From Caballeronia turbans (GTDB lineage: Bacteria; Pseudomonadota; Gammaproteobacteria; Burkholderiales; Burkholderiaceae), in assembly GCA_001544655.2 (NCBI GenBank), contig FCOD02000048.1:1-34270 (forward strand): a stretch of DNA of 34,270 nt, in the 5' to 3' direction. Position numbers and translations under genes: made by a program. The notes beneath the pieces were generated by a model. The model saw only the letters and a list, made by a program, of their open reading frames with translations, was not told the DNA's origin and did not search any database. Every line of letters starts with the position of its first letter. The first letter of the stretch is position 1. Shown piece after piece: positions 8,854 to 16,710 of the stretch.

Positions 8854-9129
8854 TCATGCAGCGATGATCCTAGCCTCGTATTCGACTGGAGTGCAGAAAT
8901 CGATAGAGGTGTGCAGGCGTTGCCGATTGTAGTAGCCCTCGACCCAGTCGACGATATCCAGACGAGCCTGAGCGCGCGTTTCGTAGCGAACCTGATAGAT
9001 TCGCTCAACTTTCAGGGTTTTGAAGAAGCTTTCCATTGGCGCGTTGTCCCATGCATTAGCGCGACGGCTCATCGAAACGTTCATCTTGAAGTCGGCAGCC
9101 AGTTTCCGGTACGCCCGGCTTGCATATTG
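8854..9129 (-). pseudogene. IS3-A OrfB transposase, C-terminal fragment
   Basis: Carries the last catalytic part of the IS3 DDE transposase: NVSMSRRANAWDNAPMESFF with the conserved DNA...ESFF-type motif that includes the catalytic Glu, then WVEGYYNRQRLHTSIDFCTP, the classical IS3 tail. The frame enters from IS30 sequence. The true gene joins here from codon Gln (CAA, also the duplicated target) after SDRGSQ at 10582-10584, giving SQYASRAYR. It has no start of its own. Together with 10582-11172 it reconstitutes one complete orfB. Confidence 0.88.
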
Positions 9130-10581
9130 GGCGGATTCAACCGGTCGTCGCAACACTGGATTGTTGAACAGATTGCAGATACCCGTCCAGAGCTTCGGCC
9201 GGCGTCTTCCAGCCAAGCGTTTTCCGGGGTCTGGTATTCAGTGCATTGGCGACGGCCTGAATCTCTCGAGCACTCCATCTGGATAAATCAGTGCCCTTTG
9301 GAAAGTATTGCCGCAGAAGGCCGTTCGTGTTCTCGTTCGTGCCGCGCTGCCATGGACTGTGCGGGTCGGCGAAGAAGACTTTTACCCCGGACTCGACCGT
9401 GAAGCGGGCGTGATCGGATAGTTCCTTGCCACGATCCCAGGTCAATGACCGCCACAACTGGGTAGGCAGGTCAGTCACGGTCTTCCTGAGCGCATTGGCC
9501 ATCGTAACGGCTCCGTAGCCCGCCAGAGGAGGACCATTTTTTGTTCTGGGAATCAGCCCGTAACCTTCCTCGCGAGGCAGGTGGACGAGCATGGTGAATC
9601 GGCTTGATCGCTCGACCAGCGTTCCGATCGCGGACCGGTTCAGACCAATGATCAGGTCACCTTCCCAATGCCCGGGTACAGCACGATCCTCTACTTCTGC
9701 AGGCCGGTTCGAGATCATTACGTCCTCGCTAACGTGCGCCCAGACCTTGGCGCGCGCCCTGGCTCTCGGCACGCGCAACGCCCGCCCGGTGCGCAGACAG
9801 CTGACCAGCTCGCGCTTCAGGGCACCCCGACCCTGGATATAGAGCGCCTGGTAAATGGCTTCGTGAGAAATGCGCATGGATTCGTCATCCGGAAAGTCGG
9901 TCTGCAGCCGGTTGGAGATCTGTTCGGGTGACCAGCCATTGACCCATTTACGATCACCGCGATGCGGTTTGTTTCTCCCTTTGAACGGCGTTGGACGGGG
10001 CCCGGAAATCTCACGGCCATCAGCGTCGCGAACCTTGCCTTCCAGACGGTCTTGCACGTAGCGATGTAGCCGCGCATTAGTCACCAGTTTTGAAGGTTTG
10101 GGCCTTTTAGCAACCAGTTCAGCTTTCCACTGCGCAACCGAAGCCTGATACTCAAGCTTGCCACCACGCGTTGCCGCGTTACGTGTCAGTTCCCGGCAGA
10201 CCGTTGATGGGCTGCGTCCGATACGGCGCGCAATCTCGCGTACCCCGACGCCCTGAGACGATAGCAGTCCAATCTCTTCTCGCTCTGCGAATGACAGGTA
10301 CCTCCCGGATATCGGATTCAACATGGAAAGTGGCATGCCGCCATTATGACGGAACCAGCGCGCACCTACTGCCTGCGACACGCCAACCGCCTCTGCCGCC
10401 TTCTCGCTAGTAATACCTGTCGCGATCTGCTTCCAGAACCGCCGCTCGATCTCACGTCGATGTGATGGCGCACCTGGCGAGTGCATCGCTCCTCGCCCGG
10501 TCAACTTCTTCATCCAACCCGCTGGTCGTCCCATAAACACCTCCTCGATCAAAGGTGTTGCGACGACCGGTTGAATCCGCC
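9130..10581 (-). mobile_element. IS30-family element inside IS3-A orfB
   Basis: A 1452-bp element with perfect 27-bp terminal inverted repeats that begin GGCGGATTCAACCGG at each end and read inward to GCAACAC. It is flanked by a 3-bp duplication TTG (9127-9129 and 10582-10584). One transposase gene fills it on the minus strand, ending inside the left repeat. Perfect terminal repeats and an intact gene suggest it is the youngest insertion and potentially active. Confidence 0.94.
9137..10534 (-). CDS. IS30-family DDE transposase
   Basis: Intact 465-residue transposase. N-terminal helix-turn-helix region (about 30-115): IATGITSEKAAEAVGVSQAV, then the IS30 signature YLSFAEREEIGLLSSQGVG followed by REIARRIGRSPSTVCRELTR, which binds the terminal repeats. 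The C-terminal DDE core shows Asp in VPGHWEGDLIIG, Asp in LTWDRGKELSDH and Glu in NENTNGLLRQYFPKGTDLS. I start at ATG 10534, which follows GAGGAGG at 5 nt; an in-frame TTG at 10552 precedes that site and is less likely. The stop codon lies within the terminal repeat. Confidence 0.95.
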   Translation of the reverse strand: MGRPAGWMKKLTGRGAMHSPGAPSHRREIERRFWKQIATGITSEKAAEAVGVSQAVGARWFRHNGGMPLSMLNPISGRYLSFAEREEIGLLSSQGVGVREIARRIGRSPSTVCRELTRNAATRGGKLEYQASVAQWKAELVAKRPKPSKLVTNARLHRYVQDRLEGKVRDADGREISGPRPTPFKGRNKPHRGDRKWVNGWSPEQISNRLQTDFPDDESMRISHEAIYQALYIQGRGALKRELVSCLRTGRALRVPRARARAKVWAHVSEDVMISNRPAEVEDRAVPGHWEGDLIIGLNRSAIGTLVERSSRFTMLVHLPREEGYGLIPRTKNGPPLAGYGAVTMANALRKTVTDLPTQLWRSLTWDRGKELSDHARFTVESGVKVFFADPHSPWQRGTNENTNGLLRQYFPKGTDLSRWSAREIQAVANALNTRPRKTLGWKTPAEALDGYLQSVQQSSVATTG

Positions 10582-11172
10582 TTGACTTCCGCGATCGGAA
10601 TGTAACAACAACCCCGGCACGGGCTTACGGTGCCAGCACGCGCTGCGAAGTGCCTGGCAGACCAGTTCCGCGTTGATGCGATCTGACATTGACCAGCCTA
10701 CGATGCGTCGGCTTGCCAGATCCAGAATAGCAGCCAGGTATAACCAGCCTTCGCTGGTCCTGACAAACGTGATGTCGCTGACCCAAGCCTGATCGGTCTG
10801 CCAGCCGTCAAAACGACGATCAAGCAGATTGGGCGCCACCGGTAGGCGGTGTGTCGAATCCGTCGTCACCCGATACGGGCGTTTATAGACCGGCCGCAGC
10901 CCCAGACGTTGCAGACTACGGCGTACACGTTCGGCGCTCGTCGGGTGACCCTGGGTCCTTAGTTGCCGCACGATCCGAGGACGGCCGTAGCTGCCGCGAC
11001 TGGCGCGGTGAATCTCTGCCACCTCCCGATCAAGCGCGGCGTTGGCCTGCGCTCGCTGACTTGGCCCGCGGTTCCGCCACTGGCAATATCCGCTGCGCGA
11101 CACCGTCAGGATGTGACACAGCCGAGTAACACTGTACTGGTCGCGGTGCTCGTCGATCCATGCGTACTTCAC
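10582..11172 (-). pseudogene. IS3-A OrfB transposase, N-terminal fragment
   Basis: N-terminal two-thirds of the IS3 OrfB: HTH_21-like region (about 1-60, RLCHILTVSRSGYCQW), then SYGRPRIVRQLRTQG, and the start of the rve/DDE core with WVSDITFVRTSEGWLYLAAILDLASRR (first Asp) and LLLHSDRGSQ (second Asp). IS30 interrupts it right after SDRGSQ, so the third acidic residue is on the separate fragment at 8854-9129. The start is GTG 11172, in a GTGA overlap with the orfA stop, suggesting coupling or frameshifting as usual for IS3 elements. Confidence 0.9.
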
Positions 11173-11495
11173 CGCGACCCCTTCACGAAGTACGCCGTCG
11201 CTTTTCGAAGGATCTCGATATCGAGTCGTGCACTGGCGAGTTCTTTCCGAAGTCGGCTGTTCTCCGCCTCCAGTTCGTTGATCGGGCGCGTCGATCGCGT
11301 GCTCTTTACTCCGTGACTGTCGACTTCGCCGATACTTTTAGCACTGCGACTCCGTCGACTCCAATTGCCCAAGGTTGCCACTGGCACTCCGAGCCGACGC
11401 GCGGCTTCGTGCTGCCCGACTGATTCGGCAAGTCTAATGGCCTCAACCTTGAACTCGTCCGTGTATTGCCGCTTTGGCACTAGCTTCTCTGACAT
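11169..11495 (-). CDS. IS3-A OrfA, helix-turn-helix transposase subunit
   Basis: A 108-residue IS3-family OrfA: an HTH_Tnp_1 domain (about 5-60; QYTDEFKVEAIRLAESVGQ, EAARRLGVPVATLGNWSR), then a leucine-zipper coiled coil (about 75-105; NELEAENSRLRKELASARL) ending IEILRKATAYFV, the standard junction with OrfB. ATG 11495 has GGAGG 5 nt upstream, so I reject the 10 extra codons open upstream. Intact, but useless to this copy while orfB is split. Confidence 0.9.
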   Translation of the reverse strand: MSEKLVPKRQYTDEFKVEAIRLAESVGQHEAARRLGVPVATLGNWSRRSRSAKSIGEVDSHGVKSTRSTRPINELEAENSRLRKELASARLDIEILRKATAYFVKGSR

Positions 11496-11562
11496 TCGAA
11501 CCTCCGTACAAACAGAAATTAGCAAATTTCTGCTGTACGTGAAACCGAGGCACGGTCAGGGA

Positions 11563-11610
11563 CTGCCGTGGCGCACTCTTGCGCCGGATCATGCAATCAC
11601 GGTGGTTTGA
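11563..11610 (+). pseudogene. tnpB: IS66 TnpB, severed 3' end
   Basis: Sixteen codons reading LPWRTLAPDHAITVV then TGA. LPW at this point is the conserved end of IS66 TnpB (usually ...GLPWxR). The frame joins exactly to ...LVMG at 8823 once IS3-A and one GGGA copy are removed. It has no start codon. Confidence 0.85.
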
Positions 11611-11673
11611 GCCCTGTGACTAGGTAAACTGTTTCGCTTCACCGATGTACGGGGTTCTGGCAGACTGGTCTGC

Positions 11674-13206
11674 ATGAAACTGCCCGCCGATCTCGACGCC
11701 CTCAGTACCGAACAGATACGCGAACTGAACGCGAAGCTGATGGCCGAAATCGCCGAGAAAGAAAGAGAGTTGCAGTACCGGCAAACACGTATCGACCAGC
11801 TTACGCACGAACTCTCGGTCATCAAACGGCAGCAGTTCGGCAGGCGCAGTGAGCAGCTCAACAAGGAGCAACTGAGCCTGCTCGAGGAAGCGCTCGATGC
11901 GGATCTGGCGTCGATCGGGCTTGAGCTGCAGGGGCTGAAGTCCAGCGAGCGGTCTGGTAACCCACGTCAACAGCCAAAGCGGGCACCGCTTCCTCCCGAG
12001 CTGCCACGTACCGACATTCATCACGAGCCGGATAGCACGATCTGTACGTGCGGCTGCGAACGCGTTCGTATCGGCGAGGACATCAGCGAAAAGCTGGATT
12101 ACACGCCCGGCGTGTTCACGGTAGAGCGGCATATCCGGGGAAAATGGGCGTGCAAGGCATGCGAGACGCTGGTGCAGGCTGCGGTGCCGCCTCATGTGAT
12201 CGACAAGGGTATCCCGACCACCGGCCTGCTCGCCCAGGTGCTGGTCGCCAAGTACAGCGATCACCTGCCGTTGTATCGACAGGAGCGCATCTTTGCGCGG
12301 GCGGGTCTGGCAATCGCGCAATCGACGCTCGGCGCCTGGGTTGGCGAGTGTGGCGTGCGCCTGCAGCCCCTGGTCGATGCACTTCGCGAAGAAGTGTTGC
12401 AGCAGGCGGTACTGCATGCCGACGAGACGCCGGTAAAGATGCTTGCGCCGGGAAAGGGCAAGACCCATCGAGCCTATCTGTGGGCGTACAGTACCACGCA
12501 GTTCTCCGATCTGAAGGCTGTGATCTACGACTTCGCCGAGAGCCGCGCTGGCGAACATGCACGCGCATTTCTAGGCGAGTGGCGCGGCAAGCTGACGTGT
12601 GACGACTATGGAGGCTATAAGGCCAGCTTCCAGAGCGGCGTGACGGAAACGGGGTGCCTAGCCCATGCGCGTCGTAAATTCTTTGATTTACACGTCAAGC
12701 ACCAGAGCGAGCTGGCCGAGCCCGCGCTGCGATACTTCGGCGAGTTGTATGAAATCGAACGAGACGTCGCGGAACTCGAGCCCGATAGAAGACGTCTTGT
12801 GCGTCAAGAGCGGGCTCGCCCCATCGCCGACGAGCTTCATGCATGGTTGCTCGCGCAACGGCAGCGTGTGCCGGACGGATCCGGGATCGCCGCAGCACTC
12901 GACTACAGCCTCAAACGTTGGGAAGCGCTTACGCGCTATCTGGATGACGGGCATGTGCCTGCGGATAACAACTGGGTCGAAAATCAAATACGGCCATGGG
13001 CCTTGGGAAGGTCGAACTGGTTGTTCGCAGGCTCTCTGCGTGCCGGAAAACGCGCGGCCGCGATCATGACATTGATCCGCTCTGCACAACTGAACGCGCA
13101 TGATCCGCTGGCTTACCTCAAGGACGTGTTGACGCGCTTGCCGACACACCGAGCCTCCGACATCGCGCAACTGCTTCCTCATCGTTGGACGCCGCCCGCT
13201 GCTTGA
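11674..13206 (+). CDS. tnpC: IS66 transposase TnpC, intact
   Basis: A 510-residue IS66-family DDE transposase. N-terminal leucine-zipper region (about 10-60; ELNAKLMAEIAEKERELQYR); the basic SVIKRQQFGRRSEQL; a zinc-finger-like segment (about 125-170) with Cys pairs CTCGCE and ACKAC; then the catalytic DDE core with HADETPVKML (first Asp), TCDDYGGYKASF (second Asp) and DNNWVENQIRPWALGRSNW (Glu). It ends with the usual HDPLAYLKDVLTRLPTH tail. It belongs to IS66-A and lies 63 nt after the reconstructed tnpB stop. With IS3-A inserted in tnpB, any transcript from the left end must cross IS3-A and IS30 to reach it. Confidence 0.95.
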   Translation: MKLPADLDALSTEQIRELNAKLMAEIAEKERELQYRQTRIDQLTHELSVIKRQQFGRRSEQLNKEQLSLLEEALDADLASIGLELQGLKSSERSGNPRQQPKRAPLPPELPRTDIHHEPDSTICTCGCERVRIGEDISEKLDYTPGVFTVERHIRGKWACKACETLVQAAVPPHVIDKGIPTTGLLAQVLVAKYSDHLPLYRQERIFARAGLAIAQSTLGAWVGECGVRLQPLVDALREEVLQQAVLHADETPVKMLAPGKGKTHRAYLWAYSTTQFSDLKAVIYDFAESRAGEHARAFLGEWRGKLTCDDYGGYKASFQSGVTETGCLAHARRKFFDLHVKHQSELAEPALRYFGELYEIERDVAELEPDRRRLVRQERARPIADELHAWLLAQRQRVPDGSGIAAALDYSLKRWEALTRYLDDGHVPADNNWVENQIRPWALGRSNWLFAGSLRAGKRAAAIMTLIRSAQLNAHDPLAYLKDVLTRLPTHRASDIAQLLPHRWTPPAA

Positions 13207-13252
13207 TCATTCACGCGATTGCCCACGTCAAGATGCCTTCCCCGCGTGCTTC

Positions 13253-13260
13253 CTTCCACC
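13253..13260. repeat. 8-bp target-site duplication of IS66-A, right copy
   Basis: CTTCCACC, identical to 8063-8070, directly outside the right inverted repeat of IS66-A. Confidence 0.92.
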
Positions 13261-13689
13261 GACTCGATCGCGCCAACATCAATAAATCCGCAAGGCTACC
13301 GATGTAGAACGCAACAGGCTTCAATTTCCGCGAAGGCCGATTGACCCACCGGAACAGCGAAGCGAGCGGCTGTTGTACTTTGCAAGCGGCCATAGCAAGC
13401 GCTCGGTGACGACCGACCGTTGAGGGTCGGGTCCAGCAGTTCGGGCGACGGTCGCCGCAGGCGAACGACGCTGGAACTGCGGTCTTCGGCAACCGTTAAG
13501 GCTTATTCGACGCCTGCCAACACGCGCAGAGGCACCGTCACATTCCTGTGATCGATGGCAGGCATCGAATAACCTTTAACGGCTACGGACCCATGACGCG
13601 CACCGCGCAAAACAAAGGCGCACGAATCGTTGCCGGGCGATCGTCTGCCTTGGTCGTTCGCCGGTGGACGAAGATAAGTGAGCAACATC
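13261..13689. other. unassigned stretch right of IS66-A
   Basis: No supported gene. Open frames exist on both strands but none has a recognisable domain, a good ribosome site, or continuity with the sequence left of IS66-A after the target is rejoined. It may contain eroded 5' parts of the acylase remnant that follows. Confidence 0.35.
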
Positions 13690-14059
13690 TCGACATGCAT
13701 GGCGGAGATTCGCTCGATGGCGATGAGAAAATTCCGCGGTACGGCGGCTGCGGTCCGGGGAGACTACTTCGCGGTGGCGTGCCCGTTGCGCGAGTTGAAT
13801 AGGCAAGGGCTGAAGCTCGATCGCGATGCGCATGGCAACAGCTACGCGCAGGTCGTCGGATTCACACGCCGATGATCCGCACGCCGATACGCTGCTCGCG
13901 CATTATGAGTCGGACGATCCGGCCTCGCCGCACTATCGCGATGGCACGCGGCGCTACGCCGTCAAGGCGTGGTCGCGCTCTCCGTGTAGCGAGCGCGAGG
14001 TCGAATCGTCGCCGGGCGTGCTGTCGAGCATGCTTACCGACGAGCGGACTGAGCGCTGA
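13690..14059 (+). pseudogene. C-terminal remnant of a penicillin-acylase/AHL-acylase family gene, frameshifted
   Basis: Two overlapping plus frames carry consecutive pieces of the C-terminus of an Ntn-hydrolase acylase. The first gives LRELNRQGLKLDRDAHGNSY then AQVVGF (to 13875). The second, displaced by one base around 13850-13875, continues ADTLLAHYESDDPASPHYRD then GTRRYAVKAWSRSPCSE. Functional members have an equivalent run: GxSYxQVVxF, a short spacer, then an ADxLLxYxxSxDPASPHY stretch and a K-x-W-x-x-x-P-x-x-E stretch before the end. The signal, propeptide and catalytic N-terminal serine of the beta chain are absent. It is a degraded 3' end. Family call from pattern memory only. Confidence 0.55.
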
Positions 14060-14065
14060 ATGTTG

Positions 14066-14088
14066 CCCGCAAGCTTCCGCCGTGCGGG
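14066..14088. terminator. hairpin between convergent acylase remnant and MOSC gene
   Basis: CCCGCA (14066-14071) and TGCGGG (14083-14088) can pair around an 11-nt loop in the 45-nt gap between two convergent genes. There is no T-tract, so a bidirectional terminator role is tentative. Confidence 0.3.
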
Positions 14089-14104
14089 TCGGATCGCCTA
14101 TGGC

Positions 14105-15859
14105 TTACAGATCGACGACGATGTCCCGAACCGGCTGCGCGCAGCAGATGAGCAGGTTGCCTTCGGCGGGTCGGTCGAGCGGCTCTGTCTCATAGGCCAC
14201 CGTGCCCGACACCAGACCGCTTTCGCAGTTGTGACAGACACCCGTGCGGCACGACCACCGCACGGGAACGTCGCAGGCTTCAGCCAGTTCGAGAACGCTC
14301 TGGTAGACCGACCGATTCCAGTGCGCGGCAATGCCGCTCCTTGCGAACGACACCAGCGGCCCCGTGTCGGCATCGTCCTTCGGCACATGGGGACTGCGTT
14401 TCGCCGCTCCGACGATGCCCGGATTCAGCGGTTCGCCGCCGTTGAACATTTCGGCGTGAATCCGTTCCGGCCCGACGCCCATGCCGGCGAGCGCCGCTTT
14501 CACATCGTCCATGAAGCGCAACGGTCCGCAAAGATAGATGTCCGCGTCGCGCGTGATACCAGCCCCGCTCAGAACCGCTTGCGAGAGGCGCCCGGTCGCG
14601 TCGAAATCGACGCCCTCGCGGTCGCTCGAGGCAGGCTTGCTGTAACAGACGTGGCTGCGTCCGTGGGCGAGCGTGGACATCAGACCGCGAGCTTCGGCGG
14701 CGAACGGATGATGCTGTCCGTCGCGCGCGGTGTGCATCCACAAGACCGGCCGCGTCGAGCGCGCCGCCGACAGCGCATGCAGCATCGAAAGAACCGGCGT
14801 CGCGCCGATGCCCGCGCTGAGCAGCACCACGGGTCCGTCGCCCGGCTGCAGAACGAAGCTGCCGCGCGGCGCGCTGACGTCGATCGTATCGCCAACGCGC
14901 ACGTGTTGCTGAAAATAGGACCCGGCTGCGCCATCGGGCTCAATCTTCACGCTGATCCGGTAGCTCTCCGGCAAACGCCCGCCTGAAATCGAATAACTGC
15001 GGAAAAGCGGCGGTCCGCCGGCCGTTCGCTGCAAACGAAACACCAGATATTGCCCCGGTAGAGCAGGGTGCAGCGGCTGACCATCGGCACTTGTGAAGCT
15101 GAGCGAGAGCACGTCGGCGGATTCCGGTTCGACTGCCGAGACCTTGAGTGGCCGGAAACCCGGTACGGCGGCATTCGCTGCCGCTGCCGCCGCGAGCCCG
15201 GGATTTCCGCCCTTCGCGCCGTCTTTCAGAAGCGCCTCGAAAGACCGCCGCCAGCCCGGCGACAGCGCTTCGATCCGCAACGCTCGCTTCAGTTGATCGC
15301 GCGGATGATGAGCCGAGTAAAGCAGCGCATTGACCTGCGTGACGCTCATGCGCTCCTCGGCTTCGCCGATCTTCACGATCTCGTCGCCCGCGCCCACGTC
15401 GCCTTCCTGCAGGACGCGTAAGTAGAAGCCGGGTCGTCCGCTCGATGTGAGCAGGGCGGGCATCCGCGGTTCGTTCATGCGGATGCCGACGCGATAGCAG
15501 GTCACGCGGGGCTGCGTCACTTCGAACAGCGCGCCGTCGATCCGATAGCGATCGCCGATGCACACATCGGAATCGGACAGTCCTTCGATCGTGAAATTCT
15601 CGCCGAACTGTCCGCAGGCAAGGTCGCTGCGCTTCAATTCCGCCTGCCAGTAGCGCGACGATTCGATCTGGTAGACGAATACGGCACGCTGCTCGCCGCC
15701 GTGGCCCGCCAGATCGCCTTGGCCGTCGCCATCGAGGTTCAGTCGTCCGACGCGGCATCGGCCGCGCACGGGTTCTTTGCAGATGCCGGTATGCACCGTG
15801 CGGCCTTTCCACTCGATGTCGCGCGGAAGCCCGACATTCACCGATAGTAGTCGCGCCAT
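14105..15859 (-). CDS. MOSC / ferredoxin reductase / [2Fe-2S] fusion oxidoreductase
   Basis: A 584-residue cytoplasmic enzyme. An N-terminal MOSC domain of the YiiM kind (1-165; GDLAGHGGEQRAVFVYQ, GENFTIEGLSDSDVCIGD, and the conserved Cys121 in QPRVTCYRVG) is followed by an FNR-type flavin domain (235-335; RSYS at 287-290 binds the flavin), an NAD(P)H domain (340-475; LLSAGIGATPVLSML, YLCGP) and a plant-type ferredoxin (495-584) with cluster ligands Cys537, Cys542, Cys545 and Cys572 or 573. The family passes electrons from NAD(P)H through FAD and the iron-sulfur cluster, probably to molybdenum-dependent N-hydroxylated substrate reduction or a similar MOSC reaction; the exact substrate is unknown. 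I start at ATG 15859 (MARLLSVNVGLPRD), with ATG 15865 nearly as good; 37 upstream codons are unsupported. Confidence 0.88.
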   Translation of the reverse strand: MARLLSVNVGLPRDIEWKGRTVHTGICKEPVRGRCRVGRLNLDGDGQGDLAGHGGEQRAVFVYQIESSRYWQAELKRSDLACGQFGENFTIEGLSDSDVCIGDRYRIDGALFEVTQPRVTCYRVGIRMNEPRMPALLTSSGRPGFYLRVLQEGDVGAGDEIVKIGEAEERMSVTQVNALLYSAHHPRDQLKRALRIEALSPGWRRSFEALLKDGAKGGNPGLAAAAAANAAVPGFRPLKVSAVEPESADVLSLSFTSADGQPLHPALPGQYLVFRLQRTAGGPPLFRSYSISGGRLPESYRISVKIEPDGAAGSYFQQHVRVGDTIDVSAPRGSFVLQPGDGPVVLLSAGIGATPVLSMLHALSAARSTRPVLWMHTARDGQHHPFAAEARGLMSTLAHGRSHVCYSKPASSDREGVDFDATGRLSQAVLSGAGITRDADIYLCGPLRFMDDVKAALAGMGVGPERIHAEMFNGGEPLNPGIVGAAKRSPHVPKDDADTGPLVSFARSGIAAHWNRSVYQSVLELAEACDVPVRWSCRTGVCHNCESGLVSGTVAYETEPLDRPAEGNLLICCAQPVRDIVVDL

Positions 15860-16349
15860 GGTCATCACCGCTCGATGTGTTCGCACGGCACTTGCCCGCG
15901 CGGAGTGAAGCCCGATTCGCACAGCCACGATCTCGGGTCGGTGTTTCAGGGTGAATGATGATACGGACAAGTCGTTAGTCCGCCAAGTTTAAACATGCTC
16001 GCGGCAGAATGCGGGGTCCGTGCCATTCGACGAATCCGCGGCATCCAACCGATCGCCGGGTTCGGGATCGATGGCATCGGTCTGTCAGGAATTGTCCGTC
16101 ACCCAGGATGAGCGGGAAATAACCTTTCTAAGTCGCGAATAGAGCTTTCTTTCAAGAGAGAGCTATCTAGCAACTTGCATTTTGCAGACTGATCCCCTCG
16201 GTCGCGTTGGTGTCTTAATCATTACCTTGTTAATAACATGCACGCGGCGCAAAACAATTGGAGCTCTTCAAGCGCCCCGGAGGATACCGGTTTCCGAGAG
16301 CGCATCACCTACAATATAAAGATGGGCGCTAGCGAGCACGGAGGCTGCC
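15860..16349. other. long intergenic region
   Basis: No gene seen over about 490 bases. AT content rises at 16120-16320. TACAATATAAAG at 16311-16322 resembles a -10 region for plus-strand transcription toward the small ORF and the winged-helix gene, without a convincing -35. Confidence 0.35.
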
Positions 16350-16484
16350 ATGACTGAGACCTTTATAAGGGTGGTCCTCAGATCAGGTACTCGATCACGT
16401 GAGAGGCCCCCCGATTTGCGCGCACACCCCAGGTGCGCCATCTTCCGACCTGCACTGGCCGTAGGTAGTTGTCTGCTCGCGTGA
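16350..16484 (+). CDS. possible 44-codon small ORF
   Basis: ATG 16350 is preceded by GGAGG at 5-nt spacing, an unusually good ribosome site in otherwise gene-free DNA. The frame encodes 44 residues, Arg-rich and ending in a short hydrophobic segment (FRPALAVGSCLLA). No family recognised. It could be a leader peptide for downstream genes or chance. The region 16485-16710 after it is GC-rich and rich in short self-complementary stretches (for example GGGCCCGGGCGG and GGCGGGCCGC near 16508-16537). Confidence 0.25.
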   Translation: MTETFIRVVLRSGTRSRERPPDLRAHPRCAIFRPALAVGSCLLA

Positions 16485-16710
16485 GAACCCGCTAATGGTT
16501 CGGGCGGAGGGCCCGGGCGGCTCGGTCAGGCGGGCCGCGCGGCTCTCCTGCCGAACATCCCCGGTGCGAGGATGCGGAAGTTCAACGGTAATCCGCGGAA
16601 CTGTGAGGAAGTGGGAGAGGTGGGTAGCACGCCGCTCCCAACGCGCTTGCGTGGACGTTGCGCCGTCGCGTTATCACGAAAAGTGAGCCTATCTACGAGA
16701 GGATGAGATC

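Larger units (their letters stand above)
8824..11558 (-). mobile_element. IS3-family element (IS3-A) inside IS66-A tnpB, itself split by IS30
   Basis: Terminal inverted repeats: left TGATCCTGCCTCGTTTCC, right (read inward) TGACCGTGCCTCGGTTTC, both continuing to ACGTACAG, matching at 22 of 26 positions. Flanked by GGGA duplications. Genes run on the minus strand: orfA (11169-11495), then orfB, broken by IS30. Without IS30 and its TTG duplicate the element is 1280 bp, a normal IS3 size. Confidence 0.92.
8071..13252 (+). mobile_element. IS66-family element (IS66-A), interrupted by IS3-A and IS30
   Basis: Ends are imperfect inverted repeats: left GTAAACAACCGGCGAAGTC, right (read inward) GAAGCACGCGGGGAAGGC, both continuing CATCTTGA. 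It is flanked by the 8-bp duplication CTTCCACC. The element carries the three IS66 genes tnpA, tnpB and tnpC. Subtracting IS3-A (8824-11558) and its 4-bp duplicated target leaves about 2443 bp, a normal IS66 length. tnpA and tnpC are intact; tnpB is split. This is the oldest of the three nested insertions. Confidence 0.93.

Noticed and set aside
11169-11172. Possible programmed -1 frameshift producing an OrfAB fusion in IS3-A.
   Set aside because: The GTGA overlap is explained by simple coupling and I see no clear A-rich slippery run; a fusion remains possible but unsupported.
13211-13492. Minus frame starting in the right flank and running into IS66-A.
   Set aside because: No family resemblance, ends inside IS66, and does not continue into a recognisable protein after virtual excision.
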